Shown: one piece after another, positions 20,413 through 28,556 of the stretch
Layout: each line of letters opens with the position of its first letter
Position numbering within the stretch: the first letter of the stretch is position 1
Source of the DNA: DATEOR01 sp046733475
Lineage (GTDB): Bacteria > Actinomycetota > Thermoleophilia > Gaiellales > Gaiellaceae
Length of the DNA stretch: 64,000 nt
Assembly (NCBI GenBank): GCA_046733475.1
Contig: JBKPPF010000020.1
Coordinates: 6,775 to 70,774 of the forward strand
Reading direction: 5' to 3'
The notes under the pieces: model-generated
What the model was told of the DNA's origin: nothing
Database searches by the model: none
Seen by the model: the letters and a program-made list of their open reading frames with translations, nothing else
Made by a program: the position numbers and the translations under genes

Positions 20413-20856
20413 CTAGTCGGCAAGTCCCTTGGAACGGAGCTCCGCCAGCGCCTGCTCGCTCTTCTCGAGGCCTTCGAGGCCCATGCCGCGAAGGACGTTC
20501 TCGGTCTTCGTGAACTGGATCTCCCGGTAGTCGACGACCTCGACGTGGTTCCCCCAGGGATCGCGGAAGTCAAGGTGCCCGCTCCGCGCCACCTCGACGC
20601 CGGCGTCCTGAAGCGCGCGCCGGGCGGCCTCCTTGTCGTCGACTACGAGCCCGAGGTGGCGGTGTGCGTCGGGCGGCTGCGTCCTCCCCTGTGCGAGCGC
20701 GACGAACTGGTCGCCCATGTCGACGAAGGCCATGCGGCCCGCGCGGCCGCGGAGCTCGAGCTCGAAAATGCGCCCGTAGAACTCGAGCGCCTCCTCGACG
20801 TCGCCGACTTCGAGGGCGACGTGGTTCAGGCCGACGAGGCGGGCCCGGGAGGCCAT
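20413..20856 (-). CDS. VOC (glyoxalase/dioxygenase fold) family protein
   Basis: A 147-residue vicinal-oxygen-chelate protein made of two beta-alpha-beta-beta-beta units: LNHVALEVGDVEEALEFYG at the start and HRHLGLVVDD in the middle. His in each unit and Glu in NHVEVVDY are the likely metal ligands. A C-terminal helical extension of about 40 residues follows. The family includes glyoxalases, dioxygenases and antibiotic-resistance proteins, so the reaction is undecided. It lies 9 bases after the 74-residue gene. A TAGACT sequence 6 bases before the ATG could be a -10 element or just the upstream stop codon. Confidence 0.85.
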   Translation of the reverse strand: MASRARLVGLNHVALEVGDVEEALEFYGRIFELELRGRAGRMAFVDMGDQFVALAQGRTQPPDAHRHLGLVVDDKEAARRALQDAGVEVARSGHLDFRDPWGNHVEVVDYREIQFTKTENVLRGMGLEGLEKSEQALAELRSKGLAD

Positions 20857-20865
20857 CTCGTCAGT

Positions 20866-21090
20866 CTAGGAAGACTGGTCACCCACCCGGGTCGCGAAGG
20901 CGCCGGAATTCATTGCCTCCCAAACGCGGAGGTAGCCGTCGAGCTCGTATCCGGAAGCCGCGTCTCGAACCGGCCAGCCGAAGCGAATCTCGAGAGTCCC
21001 CAAGGCCGTGCGCACGACGACGCAGCCCGTGCGTCGCAGGGACTCAGACAGGGCCTCGGTGAGGCTGGGATCGCTGACTTCGACTTTCAC
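20866..21090 (-). CDS. hypothetical 74-residue protein
   Basis: A 74-residue protein from GTG 21090, first gene of the leftward operon with the VOC protein. The sequence has alternating hydrophobic residues (KVEVSDPSLTEALSESLRRTGCVVVRT, then GTLEIRFGWPVRD) resembling a small alpha/beta fold. No catalytic motif or family is recognised, and no Shine-Dalgarno sequence stands out. Confidence 0.6.
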   Translation of the reverse strand: MKVEVSDPSLTEALSESLRRTGCVVVRTALGTLEIRFGWPVRDAASGYELDGYLRVWEAMNSGAFATRVGDQSS

Positions 21091-21185
21091 TGCCGCAAGG
21101 AAGGCGCCCGGAGTGGCCGCAGCGGTCGCCCTCTTATCTCACTGTCGTCAAAAACAGCTCGACGTCAAGCCCCAAACGGCACGTT

Positions 21186-21222
21186 AAAAGGGAAAGAGGC
21201 GGTTGCGGCCTCCGCCTCCTTT
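21186..21222 (-). terminator. rho-independent terminator after the UDP-glucuronate decarboxylase gene
   Basis: Read on the minus strand, AAAGGAGGCGG and CCGCCTCTTT form a stem around a 9-base loop, followed by CCCTTTT. It lies about 125 bases past the stop of the leftward gene ending at 21346. The rest of the 255-base gap 21091-21345 shows no convincing gene. Confidence 0.6.
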
Positions 21223-21345
21223 CGCCGGATCGTCACGAAGGAGTGTGCTGCGGCCACACACGCTCTTCGCTCGATTTCCTCACGGTAGCCGTCGCGGAGA
21301 GGCTTGCATCACCCCGCCGAGGATCTCATGAGTGAAGGAAGCCGA

Positions 21346-22308
21346 CTAGACCGAGACGCTGCCGGGGGTCGTGCCCGGGACCATCGAGGCGAGGAGCCGC
21401 TTGAGGCCCTCGTCGAGCTCGACCTCGGGCTCCCAGCCGAGCACTTGCTGCGCGCGGGTGATGTCGGGCTGGCGGACCTGCGGGTCGTCCACGGGCAGCG
21501 CCTCGAAGACGATCTCCGACTTCGAGCCCGTCACGCGGATGACCGCTTCGGCGAGCTCGAGGAGCGTCATCTCGTGCGGGTTGCCGATGTTGACCGGGAG
21601 GTGCTCGCCGCTCGTGGCGAGAACGTAGAGGCCGCGGATCAGGTCGTCCACGTAGCAGAAGGAGCGGGTCTGCGAGCCGTCGCCGAAGACAGTCAGCGGC
21701 TTGTTCTCGAGAGCCTGGCGGATGAAGGTGGGGATCGCGCGCCCGTCGTGCGGGCGCATGCGGGGACCGTACGTGTTGAAGATCCGGGCGATGCACGTGT
21801 CCACGCCCTGCTGGCGGTGGTAGGCCATCGTCAGCGCCTCGGCGTAGCGCTTCGCCTCGTCGTAGACGCCGCGCGGTCCGATCGGGTTGACGTGGCCCCA
21901 GTAGGTCTCGGGCTGCGGGTGCACCTGCGGGTCGCCGTAGACCTCGCTCGTCGAGGCGATGAGGAAGCGCGAGCGCTTGAACTTCGCCAGGCCGAGCATG
22001 TGGTGCGTCCCGTAGGAGCCGACCTTGAGCGTGTGCAGCGGCAGGCGCAGGTAGTCGATCGGGCTCGCCGGGCTCGCGAGGTGGAAGACGTAGTCCACGC
22101 GCTCCTCGACGAAGAACGGCTCGGTGACATCGTGGTTGACGAAGAGCAAGTCCTCGCCGTTGTTCAGGTGCTCGATGTTCTGCAGCGACCCGGTGTCGAG
22201 GTTGTCGACGCAGATGACGCGGTGGCCCTTCTCCAAGAGGTAGTCGCAGAGATGCGACCCGAGGAAGCCGGCCCCGCCAGAAACAACCGCAGTGCTCACC
22301 ATGCTCAT
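21346..22308 (-). CDS. UDP-glucuronate decarboxylase (UDP-xylose synthase), extended SDR
   Basis: A 320-residue extended short-chain dehydrogenase/reductase closest in motifs to UDP-xylose synthase. It converts UDP-glucuronate to UDP-xylose through an NAD-bound 4-keto intermediate. Visible are the NAD site GGAGFLGSHL (11-20), the STSEVYGDP segment (Ser120 region), the catalytic Tyr149/Lys153 pair in VYDEAKR, and the family blocks ARIFNTYGPRM and FGDGSQTRSFCYVDDLI. No signal peptide; cytosolic. Two ATG codons (22308 and 22302) could start it. It likely feeds the polysaccharide genes to the right, although it is separated from them by the efflux module. Confidence 0.88.
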   Translation of the reverse strand: MSMVSTAVVSGGAGFLGSHLCDYLLEKGHRVICVDNLDTGSLQNIEHLNNGEDLLFVNHDVTEPFFVEERVDYVFHLASPASPIDYLRLPLHTLKVGSYGTHHMLGLAKFKRSRFLIASTSEVYGDPQVHPQPETYWGHVNPIGPRGVYDEAKRYAEALTMAYHRQQGVDTCIARIFNTYGPRMRPHDGRAIPTFIRQALENKPLTVFGDGSQTRSFCYVDDLIRGLYVLATSGEHLPVNIGNPHEMTLLELAEAVIRVTGSKSEIVFEALPVDDPQVRQPDITRAQQVLGWEPEVELDEGLKRLLASMVPGTTPGSVSV

Positions 22309-22335
22309 GTTAGTTCGGTCTTTCAGCCTTCGCGC

Positions 22336-22364
22336 TTGACATGTTTGTGAGTGAGCAGTAACTT
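22336..22364 (+). promoter_or_regulatory. tetR promoter, probably leaderless
   Basis: A consensus -35 TTGACA (22336-22341), an exact 17-base spacer and TAACTT (22359-22364) precede the GTG at 22371 by 6 bases. Transcription would start at or next to the GTG, and no Shine-Dalgarno sequence exists, so the mRNA is predicted to be leaderless. The -10 lies inside the operator at 22350-22367. Confidence 0.75.
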
Positions 22365-22367
22365 ACA
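22350..22367. promoter_or_regulatory. TetR-type operator, copy 1
   Basis: AGTGAGC, 4 bases, ACTTACA: a near-palindrome that overlaps the -10 of the tetR promoter. It shares the pattern AGTGAGY-N4-ACTTACW with the site at 22949-22966 before the efflux gene. The position predicts autorepression. Confidence 0.7.
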
Positions 22368-22370
22368 CCC

Positions 22371-22925
22371 GTGGCAACGGAAACCCAGACTAGAAAGACC
22401 GCGGACGTCCGCCGCGAGGAGATCGTCGAGGCGGCCCGCGCGGAGTTCGCCATCGGCGGCCTGCACGGCACGTCCACCGAGGACATCGCCCGCCGGGCCG
22501 GCGTCTCGCAGCCCTACGTCTTCCGCCTCTTCGGCACGAAGAAGGAGCTTTTCCTCGAGACCGTCCGCCGCGGCTTCCGCCACGTGCTGGAGGTCTTCCA
22601 GAAGACCGCAGCGGCGAACCGCGAGGGCGACGTCTTCCTTTCCATGGGCCACGCCTACGGAGACGTGCGGCAGGATCGCTCCTCGCTCATGTTCCAGATG
22701 CAGGCCTACGCGGCGTGCGAGGACCCAGAGGTGCGCAAGGTCGTCCGCGAGGAGTTCTCGGCGCTCTACAAGTTCGTCGAGAGCGTCTCGGGCGGGGATG
22801 ACGAGAAGGTGCAGGCGTTCTTCAAGACCGGGATGCTGATCAACGTCGCCGCAGCGATGGACCTCGGCGCCCTCGACTCCCCGTGGGCCCACAGCTTTCT
22901 CAAGGGCTGCCTGCAGGAGCAGTAA
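22371..22925 (+). CDS. TetR/AcrR family repressor of the adjacent efflux pump
   Basis: A 184-residue TetR-family regulator. The N-terminal helix-turn-helix is clear (EEIVEAARAEFAIGG, STEDIARRAGVSQPYVFRLFG, KKELFLETV). The C-terminal about 120 residues form the ligand-binding/dimer domain with no recognisable ligand class. The GTG start lacks a Shine-Dalgarno sequence but sits 6 bases after a -10. Identical-pattern operators overlap its own promoter and the region before the MFS gene 61 bases downstream, so it very probably represses both itself and the pump until a substrate binds. Confidence 0.92.
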   Translation: MATETQTRKTADVRREEIVEAARAEFAIGGLHGTSTEDIARRAGVSQPYVFRLFGTKKELFLETVRRGFRHVLEVFQKTAAANREGDVFLSMGHAYGDVRQDRSSLMFQMQAYAACEDPEVRKVVREEFSALYKFVESVSGGDDEKVQAFFKTGMLINVAAAMDLGALDSPWAHSFLKGCLQEQ

Positions 22926-22948
22926 CAGCGGTGTTTTTTTCGACTCGC

Positions 22949-22966
22949 AGTGAGTGACTACTTACT
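22949..22966. promoter_or_regulatory. TetR-type operator, copy 2, before the efflux gene
   Basis: AGTGAGT, 4 bases, ACTTACT is a 6-of-7 inverted repeat matching copy 1 at 22350-22367. It lies 21 bases upstream of the efflux ATG, over a candidate -10 (TACTAA, 22963-22968). The T-run at 22934-22940 just before it could help end tetR transcripts. Confidence 0.7.
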
Positions 22967-22986
22967 AAGGCAAGGAGGTAGGTGAG

Positions 22987-24405
22987 ATGAGCGCAAGGAC
23001 TCAAACAATCTGGACATTCGTGATCACCTCGGTCGCGCTGTTCATGGTCACGCTCGACAACCTCGTCGTCACGATGGCGCTGCCGAGCATCCGCCTCGAC
23101 CTGGGGGCCTCGATCGAGGACCTCGAGTGGACGGTCAACGCCTACACGCTGACCTTCGCCGTGCTGCTCCTCACCGGAGCCGCACTCGGCGACCGCTTCG
23201 GCCGGCGACGGCTCTTCGTCATCGGGCTCGCGATCTTCACGGTCGCGTCTGCGGCCGCGGCAATCGCGCCGAACGTCGAGACGCTGATCGCAGCGCGCGC
23301 AATGCAGGGGCTCGGCGGCGCGATCGTGACTCCCCTGACCCTGACGATCCTCTCCGCAGCAGTGCCGCCCGCGAAGCGCGGGCTCGCGCTCGGCGCGTGG
23401 GGCGGGGTCGGCGGGCTCGGCGTCGCGCTCGGCCCGGTGATCGGCGGCGCGGTCGTCGAAGGGCTTTCGTGGCAGTGGATCTTCTGGCTCAACGTGCCGA
23501 TCGGCCTCGTGCTCGTGCCGCTGGCCTGGAACCGCCTGAAGGAATCCCACGGATCCGACTCGCGACTCGACCTGCCGGGACTCGGCCTGGCCAGCATCGG
23601 GCTTTTCGGGATCGTGCTCGGGCTAGTTCGCGGGAACGCGGTCGGCTGGGGCAGCTTCGAGATCCTCGGCTCGATCACGCTCGGACTGGCCTTCCTCGCG
23701 GCGTTCGTCCTCTGGGAGCTCCGCACCGAGACGCCGATGCTGCCGATGCGCTTCTTCCGGAACCGGACGTTCGCGGCGACCAACGTCGCGTCCCTCTTCA
23801 TGTTCTTCGGGATGTTCGGATCGATCTTCCTGCTCGCGCAGTTCCTGCAGACCGTGCAGGGCTACTCCCCGCTCGACGCCGGGATCAGGACGCTGCCCTG
23901 GACGGCGATGCCGATCTTCATCGCGCCGCTGGCCGGTGCGCTCTCCGACCGGATCGGCGGGAGGCCGCTGATGGCGACGGGCCTCGGGCTACAGGCGATC
24001 GGCCTCGCCTGGCTCGCGTCGATCACGAGCCCGACGGTCGCGTACTCGAGCCTCGTGCCCGCGTTCGTGATCTCGGGGATCGGGATGGCGCTCTTCTTCG
24101 CGCCGGTGGCGAACGTCGTCCTCTCCAGCGTCCGGCGCGATGAGGAGGGCAAGGCCTCCGGCGCCAACAACGCCATCCGCGAGCTCGGCGGCGTGTTCGG
24201 AGTCGCCGTCCTAGCCTCGATCTTCTCGCACTACGGCGGCTACGAGTCGCCCGCGACCTACGTGGACGGGCTCACCCCCGCGCTCTGGGTCGGCGCAGTG
24301 CTCGTCGGAGCGGGAGCGATCGCGGCCCTCTTCGTCCCGCGCAGGACGCGCGCGGCCGACGCGGTCGAGGCCGAGCCAGGCCTCGCGTTCGAGCAGGCGG
24401 CGTAG
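22987..24405 (+). CDS. MFS drug efflux transporter, DHA2 (14-TM) family
   Basis: A 472-residue major facilitator of the EmrB/QacA (DHA2) type. Evidence: about 14 hydrophobic helices, a motif D-like first helix (FMVTLDNLVVTMALPSIRLDL), motif A GDRFGRRRLFVIG after helix 2, and the antiporter motif C region LGVALGPVIGG in helix 5. It would export hydrophobic compounds in exchange for protons. A strong ribosome binding site (AAGGAGGT) lies 7 bases before the ATG. It is controlled, by position of the operator, by the TetR gene just upstream. A strong terminator follows. Confidence 0.93.
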   Translation: MSARTQTIWTFVITSVALFMVTLDNLVVTMALPSIRLDLGASIEDLEWTVNAYTLTFAVLLLTGAALGDRFGRRRLFVIGLAIFTVASAAAAIAPNVETLIAARAMQGLGGAIVTPLTLTILSAAVPPAKRGLALGAWGGVGGLGVALGPVIGGAVVEGLSWQWIFWLNVPIGLVLVPLAWNRLKESHGSDSRLDLPGLGLASIGLFGIVLGLVRGNAVGWGSFEILGSITLGLAFLAAFVLWELRTETPMLPMRFFRNRTFAATNVASLFMFFGMFGSIFLLAQFLQTVQGYSPLDAGIRTLPWTAMPIFIAPLAGALSDRIGGRPLMATGLGLQAIGLAWLASITSPTVAYSSLVPAFVISGIGMALFFAPVANVVLSSVRRDEEGKASGANNAIRELGGVFGVAVLASIFSHYGGYESPATYVDGLTPALWVGAVLVGAGAIAALFVPRRTRAADAVEAEPGLAFEQAA

Positions 24406-24418
24406 CGGCCCTGGAACG

Positions 24419-24455
24419 AGCGGCGGCGCCGGAGGTAGTCGGCGCCGCCGCTTTT
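24419..24455 (+). terminator. strong rho-independent terminator after the efflux gene
   Basis: A 13-bp perfect stem (24419-24431 with 24440-24452), an 8-base loop and a short T-run follow the MFS stop by 13 bases. It ends only 16 bases before the ATG of the first RTX-like gene, so it insulates that operon from read-through. Confidence 0.88.
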
Positions 24456-24471
24456 CGTCTACGTTGGCCCG

Positions 24472-25499
24472 ATGAGGGGCCTCGTTGCGATGGTTGCGAT
24501 CGGCGCTGCGCTCTGTAGCGCCGGCGTTGCGCACGCGGGCGCCGTCACGCTCACGAACGACGTCATGTCTTTCGAGGCCGGCCCCGGCGAGGCGAACCGG
24601 ATCTTCGTGTTCCGAGACGAGCAAGGGATGCGTCTCGTCGACACGGCAGTCGCAGTCACGGCAGGTGGCGGCTGCACGCAGGAGAGCGCGAACGAAGCTT
24701 TTTGTGCCGCGGACGATCTCGGTCTCCTCGAGATCGATGTCGTGGCGGGAGACCTGGACGACTACGTCGACCTCCGCCCGGCCGGGTTCTACCTCGCCTC
24801 CAAGCTGGACGGTGACGACGGAGAAGACACACTCCTGGGTGGGCTCGCTTTCGCAGGAAACGTCTACGACGGGGGCGCGGGAGGAGACATGTTCGGCGGT
24901 GACGGGATCGGAATCGTCGACTACTCCGATCGCACGAATCCCGTCACGGTCACGATCGGCGACGAGCTCCCCAACGACGGCGAGGCGGGCGAGGGCGACT
25001 TCGTCTCGGTGGGGGTCGACCAGGTCTACGGCGGACACGCGGCCGACACGATCACCGTCATGAACGTTCAGGACGCGGGTCGCACATATCTGAGGGGCGG
25101 AGAGGGCAACGACCACCTCTCGGCACTTCGGGTCGGCTGGACGTCGATCGTCGAAGGGGGGCCAGGCGATGACGCGCTGCACGTCGCCGGGCCTGACAGC
25201 ACGATCTTCGCAGGCTCAGGCGACGACATTCTCAGCGGGGCCACGGGGGGCAGGCTCTCCGTGGCGAGAACGGCAAGGACACCCTTCGCGGGCTGGCCGG
25301 AAACGACCTCCTCTCCGGAGGCGCAGACGCGGACCACCTCAACGGCGGCCCGGCGAAGGACCAGGTGTTCGGGAACAGCGGCAACGACACGTTCATGGCG
25401 CGCGACGGAAAGCGAGACTCCCTGGACGGCGGAGGCGGCACGGACAAGGCGCGCGTCGACGCGATCGACCACCTGGCGCGAATCGAGCAGACGTTCTGA
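24472..25499 (+). pseudogene. RTX-like beta-roll secreted protein, paralogue 1, with one frameshift
   Basis: A signal peptide (AMVAIGAALCSAGVAHA) is followed by the family's N-terminal domain (GEANRIFVF, VDTAVAVTAGGGC with paired cysteines, DYSDRTNPVTVTIGD, PNDGEAGEGD). Gly/Asp-rich nonapeptide-like turns of the RTX calcium-binding type come next (GGEGNDHLS, GGPGDDALH). Near 25259 one base is missing after RLS, and the coding sense continues in the next frame (ENGKDTLRGLAGNDLLSGG) to the conserved ending HLARIEQTF and TGA at 25497-25499. One correction restores a protein of about 342 residues like its three neighbours. A TACGTT hexamer 6 bases before the ATG suggests a leaderless start. Confidence 0.78.
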
Positions 25500-26530
25500 T
25501 GCGGAGGCTCAGCGTCGCGCTGACAGCGGCCGGGTGTCTGCTCGCTTTCGAGGGCGTCGCGCAGGCGGGCACGCTCTCCCGCGTCGGCGCCGATCTGCTG
25601 CGCTACGACTCCGACCCCGGAGAGACGAACAGGATCTTCGTCTCGACCGACTCCGAAGGCGTCCGGGTGATCGACACGGGCGCGACCGTGACGGCGGGAG
25701 AGGGGTGCACGGCGCCGGCCGACCATGAAGGCCACTGTGCGGCGAACCCGGCCCAAACGCGGCTCGAAATCAACGCGAATGACCAGGACGACTACGTCGA
25801 CATCTTGCCGGGGACGCTGAACCTCGCGATCGTGGACGGCGGGACGGGCGAGGACGAGCTCATCGGAGGTGGAGCGCGCTCGGGCAACTTCCTCGACGGG
25901 GGCCCCGGCGCGGACATCTTGGAGGGGAGAGCGACCGCCAATTACGACCGCCGGACGAATCCGGTCACTGTCACTGTCGGCGACGACCTCGCCAACGACG
26001 GAGAAGCGGGCGAGGGCGACTTCGTGTCGAGTGAGATCATCGGCGTTTTCGGCGGCGGGGGCGACGACGACCTCACGATCCTGAACTCCCCAGGGGTGCA
26101 GGAAAGGACGCAGCTCGGGGGCGGCGACGGCAGCGACAGCCTGTCGATCCTGCGCTACCCGTTCGGGGGCACCATCTACGGCGGCGGAGGACCCGACACG
26201 ATCCACAACGAGGCGAAGCACGGGCTCGTCCACGGCGCCAACGGCGACGATCTCGTCTTCGGCGGCGACGGCCCTCAGGGCCTTGAGGGCGAAGGGGGCG
26301 ACGACACGCTGCGGGGGCTCGACGGAGACGACGATCTCTTCGGCAATCGCGGCGCGGATATCTTCCTTCCGGGCCCGGGCGAGGACTACGTCGCCGGGGG
26401 CCACGGGCCGGACACGATCTTCGCCCGCGACGGCCAGCGAGATACCCTGAGCGGTGGCCCGGGCAAGGAAGATCGCGCGCGAGTCGACCGGGGACTGGAC
26501 AAGGTCTATGACATGGAGGAGCTCTTCTGA
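25499..26530 (+). CDS. RTX-like beta-roll secreted protein, paralogue 2
   Basis: A 343-residue exported protein. The signal peptide is VALTAAGCLLAFEGVAQA. The shared N-terminal module has ETNRIFV, VIDTGATVTAGEGC, a second cysteine in GHC, DQDDYVDI, YDRRTNPVTVTVGDD and ANDGEAGEGDF. From about residue 200, GGxGxD-type turns (GGGGDDDLT, GGGDGSDSL, GGGGPDTIH, GEGGDDTLRG, GDDDLFG) build an RTX-like beta-roll expected to bind calcium outside the cell. It closes with DRGLDKVYDMEELF. Its ATG overlaps the previous TGA by one base, and its own TGA overlaps the next ATG likewise. No catalytic domain is seen; a structural matrix or adhesin role is inferred. Confidence 0.85.
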   Translation: MRRLSVALTAAGCLLAFEGVAQAGTLSRVGADLLRYDSDPGETNRIFVSTDSEGVRVIDTGATVTAGEGCTAPADHEGHCAANPAQTRLEINANDQDDYVDILPGTLNLAIVDGGTGEDELIGGGARSGNFLDGGPGADILEGRATANYDRRTNPVTVTVGDDLANDGEAGEGDFVSSEIIGVFGGGGDDDLTILNSPGVQERTQLGGGDGSDSLSILRYPFGGTIYGGGGPDTIHNEAKHGLVHGANGDDLVFGGDGPQGLEGEGGDDTLRGLDGDDDLFGNRGADIFLPGPGEDYVAGGHGPDTIFARDGQRDTLSGGPGKEDRARVDRGLDKVYDMEELF

Positions 26531-27540
26531 TGCGCCTGTTCGCTCTCACCGCTGCGGCGCTCTGCGCCCTCGCCTGGGCCGGCGTCGCGCAGGCGGGGAC
26601 GGTGTCCGTCTCCGGCGACGACGTCACCTTCGTCGCGGCCCCGAGCGAGGTGAACCGCGTCGTGGTCGCCTTCGAGGAGGATCCCGTCCGCGGACTGAGA
26701 GTCGTCGACCTCGGCGCGACGCTGACAGCCGGGGCTGGCTGCAGCTCGGTTGGTGGGAGCGAGGCGTTCTGCCCGACTCCGATCGTGGGCGAGATCGTTT
26801 TGGCGCTGGACGATCAGAACGACTGGGCGAATACGTCTGCGGTTCCGGACGGCCAGGCCATAAGACTGGAGGGTGGCGATGGAAACGACACGCTCGATTC
26901 CGGTCTAAACCGAAATGCCGTCCAGGACGGCGGGCTCGGCGCGGATCTCCTCTCGGGAGAAGGAGCGACCGTCGACTACTCCGCACGCACCAATTCGCTG
27001 ACCGTGACAACCGACGACGGCCTCGCGAATGATGGCGAGACGGGCGAGGGGGACAACCTCGATCACGTGAACGGCGTCTTCGGCGGGCACGCGGCCGATA
27101 CGGTCACTGTGCAGGGGTTTGGCATGTTCGTCTCCGGCGGAGCCGGCAACGATGAATTGAACGACTTCGGCGGCGGTGCCACGAATCTCGTGGGCGGGCC
27201 AGGACGCGACGTCCTGAAGTCGATCGGCTTCCAGGACTCCGAACTGCAGGGAGGTGACGGCAACGACACGCTCATCGGCGGCAACGGCGCCCAGTTCTTT
27301 GACGGGGGCAAGGGGAACGATCTGCTTCGCGGTGGGCCCGGTACGGACAGGTTGACCGGCGGCGACGGGGCCGACGAACTGGTCGGCGGGCGGGCAAAGG
27401 ATCAGATGCGCGGCGGGTCCGGAAACGACACGCTGCGATCCAAAGACGCGTTCAAGGACCTCGTCTACGGAAACCAGGGCACGGATCGCGCGCACGTAGA
27501 CGGGCGCGACATCCTGGCCGGCATCGAGGAGTTGTTCTGA
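26530..27540 (+). CDS. RTX-like beta-roll secreted protein, paralogue 3
   Basis: A 336-residue member of the same tandem family. The signal peptide is LTAAALCALAWAGVAQA. The N-terminal module repeats the family marks (SEVNRVVVAFEEDPVRGLRVVDLG, AGCSSVGGSEAFC, YSARTNSLTVTTDDG). RTX-like turns run from about residue 190 to 310 (GGAGNDELND, GGDGNDTLIGG, GGPGTDRLTGGDGADELVGG, GGSGNDTLRS). It ends DILAGIEELF. The opening resembles paralogue 4 more than 1 or 2 (EEDPVRG/EEKPVRG), suggesting stepwise duplication. Start and stop both overlap neighbours by one base. Confidence 0.85.
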   Translation: MRLFALTAAALCALAWAGVAQAGTVSVSGDDVTFVAAPSEVNRVVVAFEEDPVRGLRVVDLGATLTAGAGCSSVGGSEAFCPTPIVGEIVLALDDQNDWANTSAVPDGQAIRLEGGDGNDTLDSGLNRNAVQDGGLGADLLSGEGATVDYSARTNSLTVTTDDGLANDGETGEGDNLDHVNGVFGGHAADTVTVQGFGMFVSGGAGNDELNDFGGGATNLVGGPGRDVLKSIGFQDSELQGGDGNDTLIGGNGAQFFDGGKGNDLLRGGPGTDRLTGGDGADELVGGRAKDQMRGGSGNDTLRSKDAFKDLVYGNQGTDRAHVDGRDILAGIEELF

Positions 27541-28556
27541 TGCGACGAGCTCTTTTCACCGCGGCGGCGCTCGGGGCGCTCAGCTGGGCCGGTGCAGCGC
27601 AGGCCGGGACCTTCGCCCTCACGGGCGAGGATCTCTCCTACGTCGCACCCTCCGGCGAGACGAACCGCGTCTTCCTCATTCACGAGGAGAAGCCCGTGCG
27701 CGGATTCAGGCTCATCGACACTGGAGCGCCGGTCACCGCCGGTGCGGGCTGTACCTCGGTCGGCCCCAACGAAGCCTTCTGCCCCATCCCGGACTCCGTC
27801 GACCACGTCCTCGTCAGCGTCGACGACGAAGACGACTACGTGAACACGAGCGCTTCCTCGAGCAGCCTGACGAGGCTCGAAGGCGGGGACGGGAATGACG
27901 CGCTCTACTCGGGGTTCAACAGCTCGGCGACGCTCGACGGAGGGCCGGGCGCCGATGTCATGTCCGGGGACCTCTCCACCGTGGACTACTCGTCACGGAC
28001 GAATCCTCTCATGGTCACCATGGGCGACGGCGGCGTCGCGAACGACGGCGAGGCGGGCGAGATGGACCTGATCTCCGACGACGTCGCCGAGGTGCTCGGT
28101 GGCTCGGGCGCTGACACGTTCACGCTGATGGGCTTCGATGGACGCGTGCTCGCCGGGGCGGGCGCCGACCACATTTCCGCGATCGGTCTCGAATCGTGCG
28201 GGCTCAACGGCGGGCCTGGGAACGACGTGATCGAGGCGGACGCCGGATTCTGCTTTATGAGCGGCGCCTCTGGCAACGACACACTGATCGGAGGCGTTGA
28301 CACCCAGCTCATGAGTGGAGGCGACGGCAACGACGTGCTGCGCGGTGGGCCCGGGGACGACTCTCTGGCCGGCGACGACAACGACGACGAGATCGTCGGT
28401 GGAAAGGGGCCCGACCACGTACGAGGAGGCTCGGGCAACGACACCTTCCGCATGAAGGACGGCCGCGACGACTTCATCGACGGGAACCACGGAACGGACC
28501 GGGCGCACGTCGACAAGGGCCTCGACGAGTTTCACGACATCGAGCAGCTTTTCTAG
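27540..28556 (+). CDS. RTX-like beta-roll secreted protein, paralogue 4
   Basis: A 338-residue last member of the tandem set. The signal peptide is FTAAALGALSWAGAAQA. The N-terminal module includes ETNRVFLIHEEKPVRGFRLIDTG, AGCTSVGPNEAFC, YSSRTNPLMVTMGD and NDGEAGEMD. RTX-like turns follow (GGSGADTF, GGPGNDVIE, GASGNDTLIGG, GGDGNDVLRGGPGDDSLAG, GGSGNDTFRM), ending DEFHDIEQLF. Its TAG shares the tetranucleotide CTAG (28553-28556) with the stop of the convergent epimerase gene, so no separate terminator lies between them. Calcium binding is predicted from the repeats; the partner is unknown. Confidence 0.85.
   Translation: MRRALFTAAALGALSWAGAAQAGTFALTGEDLSYVAPSGETNRVFLIHEEKPVRGFRLIDTGAPVTAGAGCTSVGPNEAFCPIPDSVDHVLVSVDDEDDYVNTSASSSSLTRLEGGDGNDALYSGFNSSATLDGGPGADVMSGDLSTVDYSSRTNPLMVTMGDGGVANDGEAGEMDLISDDVAEVLGGSGADTFTLMGFDGRVLAGAGADHISAIGLESCGLNGGPGNDVIEADAGFCFMSGASGNDTLIGGVDTQLMSGGDGNDVLRGGPGDDSLAGDDNDDEIVGGKGPDHVRGGSGNDTFRMKDGRDDFIDGNHGTDRAHVDKGLDEFHDIEQLF

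Noticed and set aside
24472..28556. Reading the RTX-like genes as a toxin and type I secretion locus
   Set aside because: All four have Sec signal peptides, no C-terminal secretion signal or acyltransferase is present, and no ABC/HlyD/TolC-like genes are nearby.
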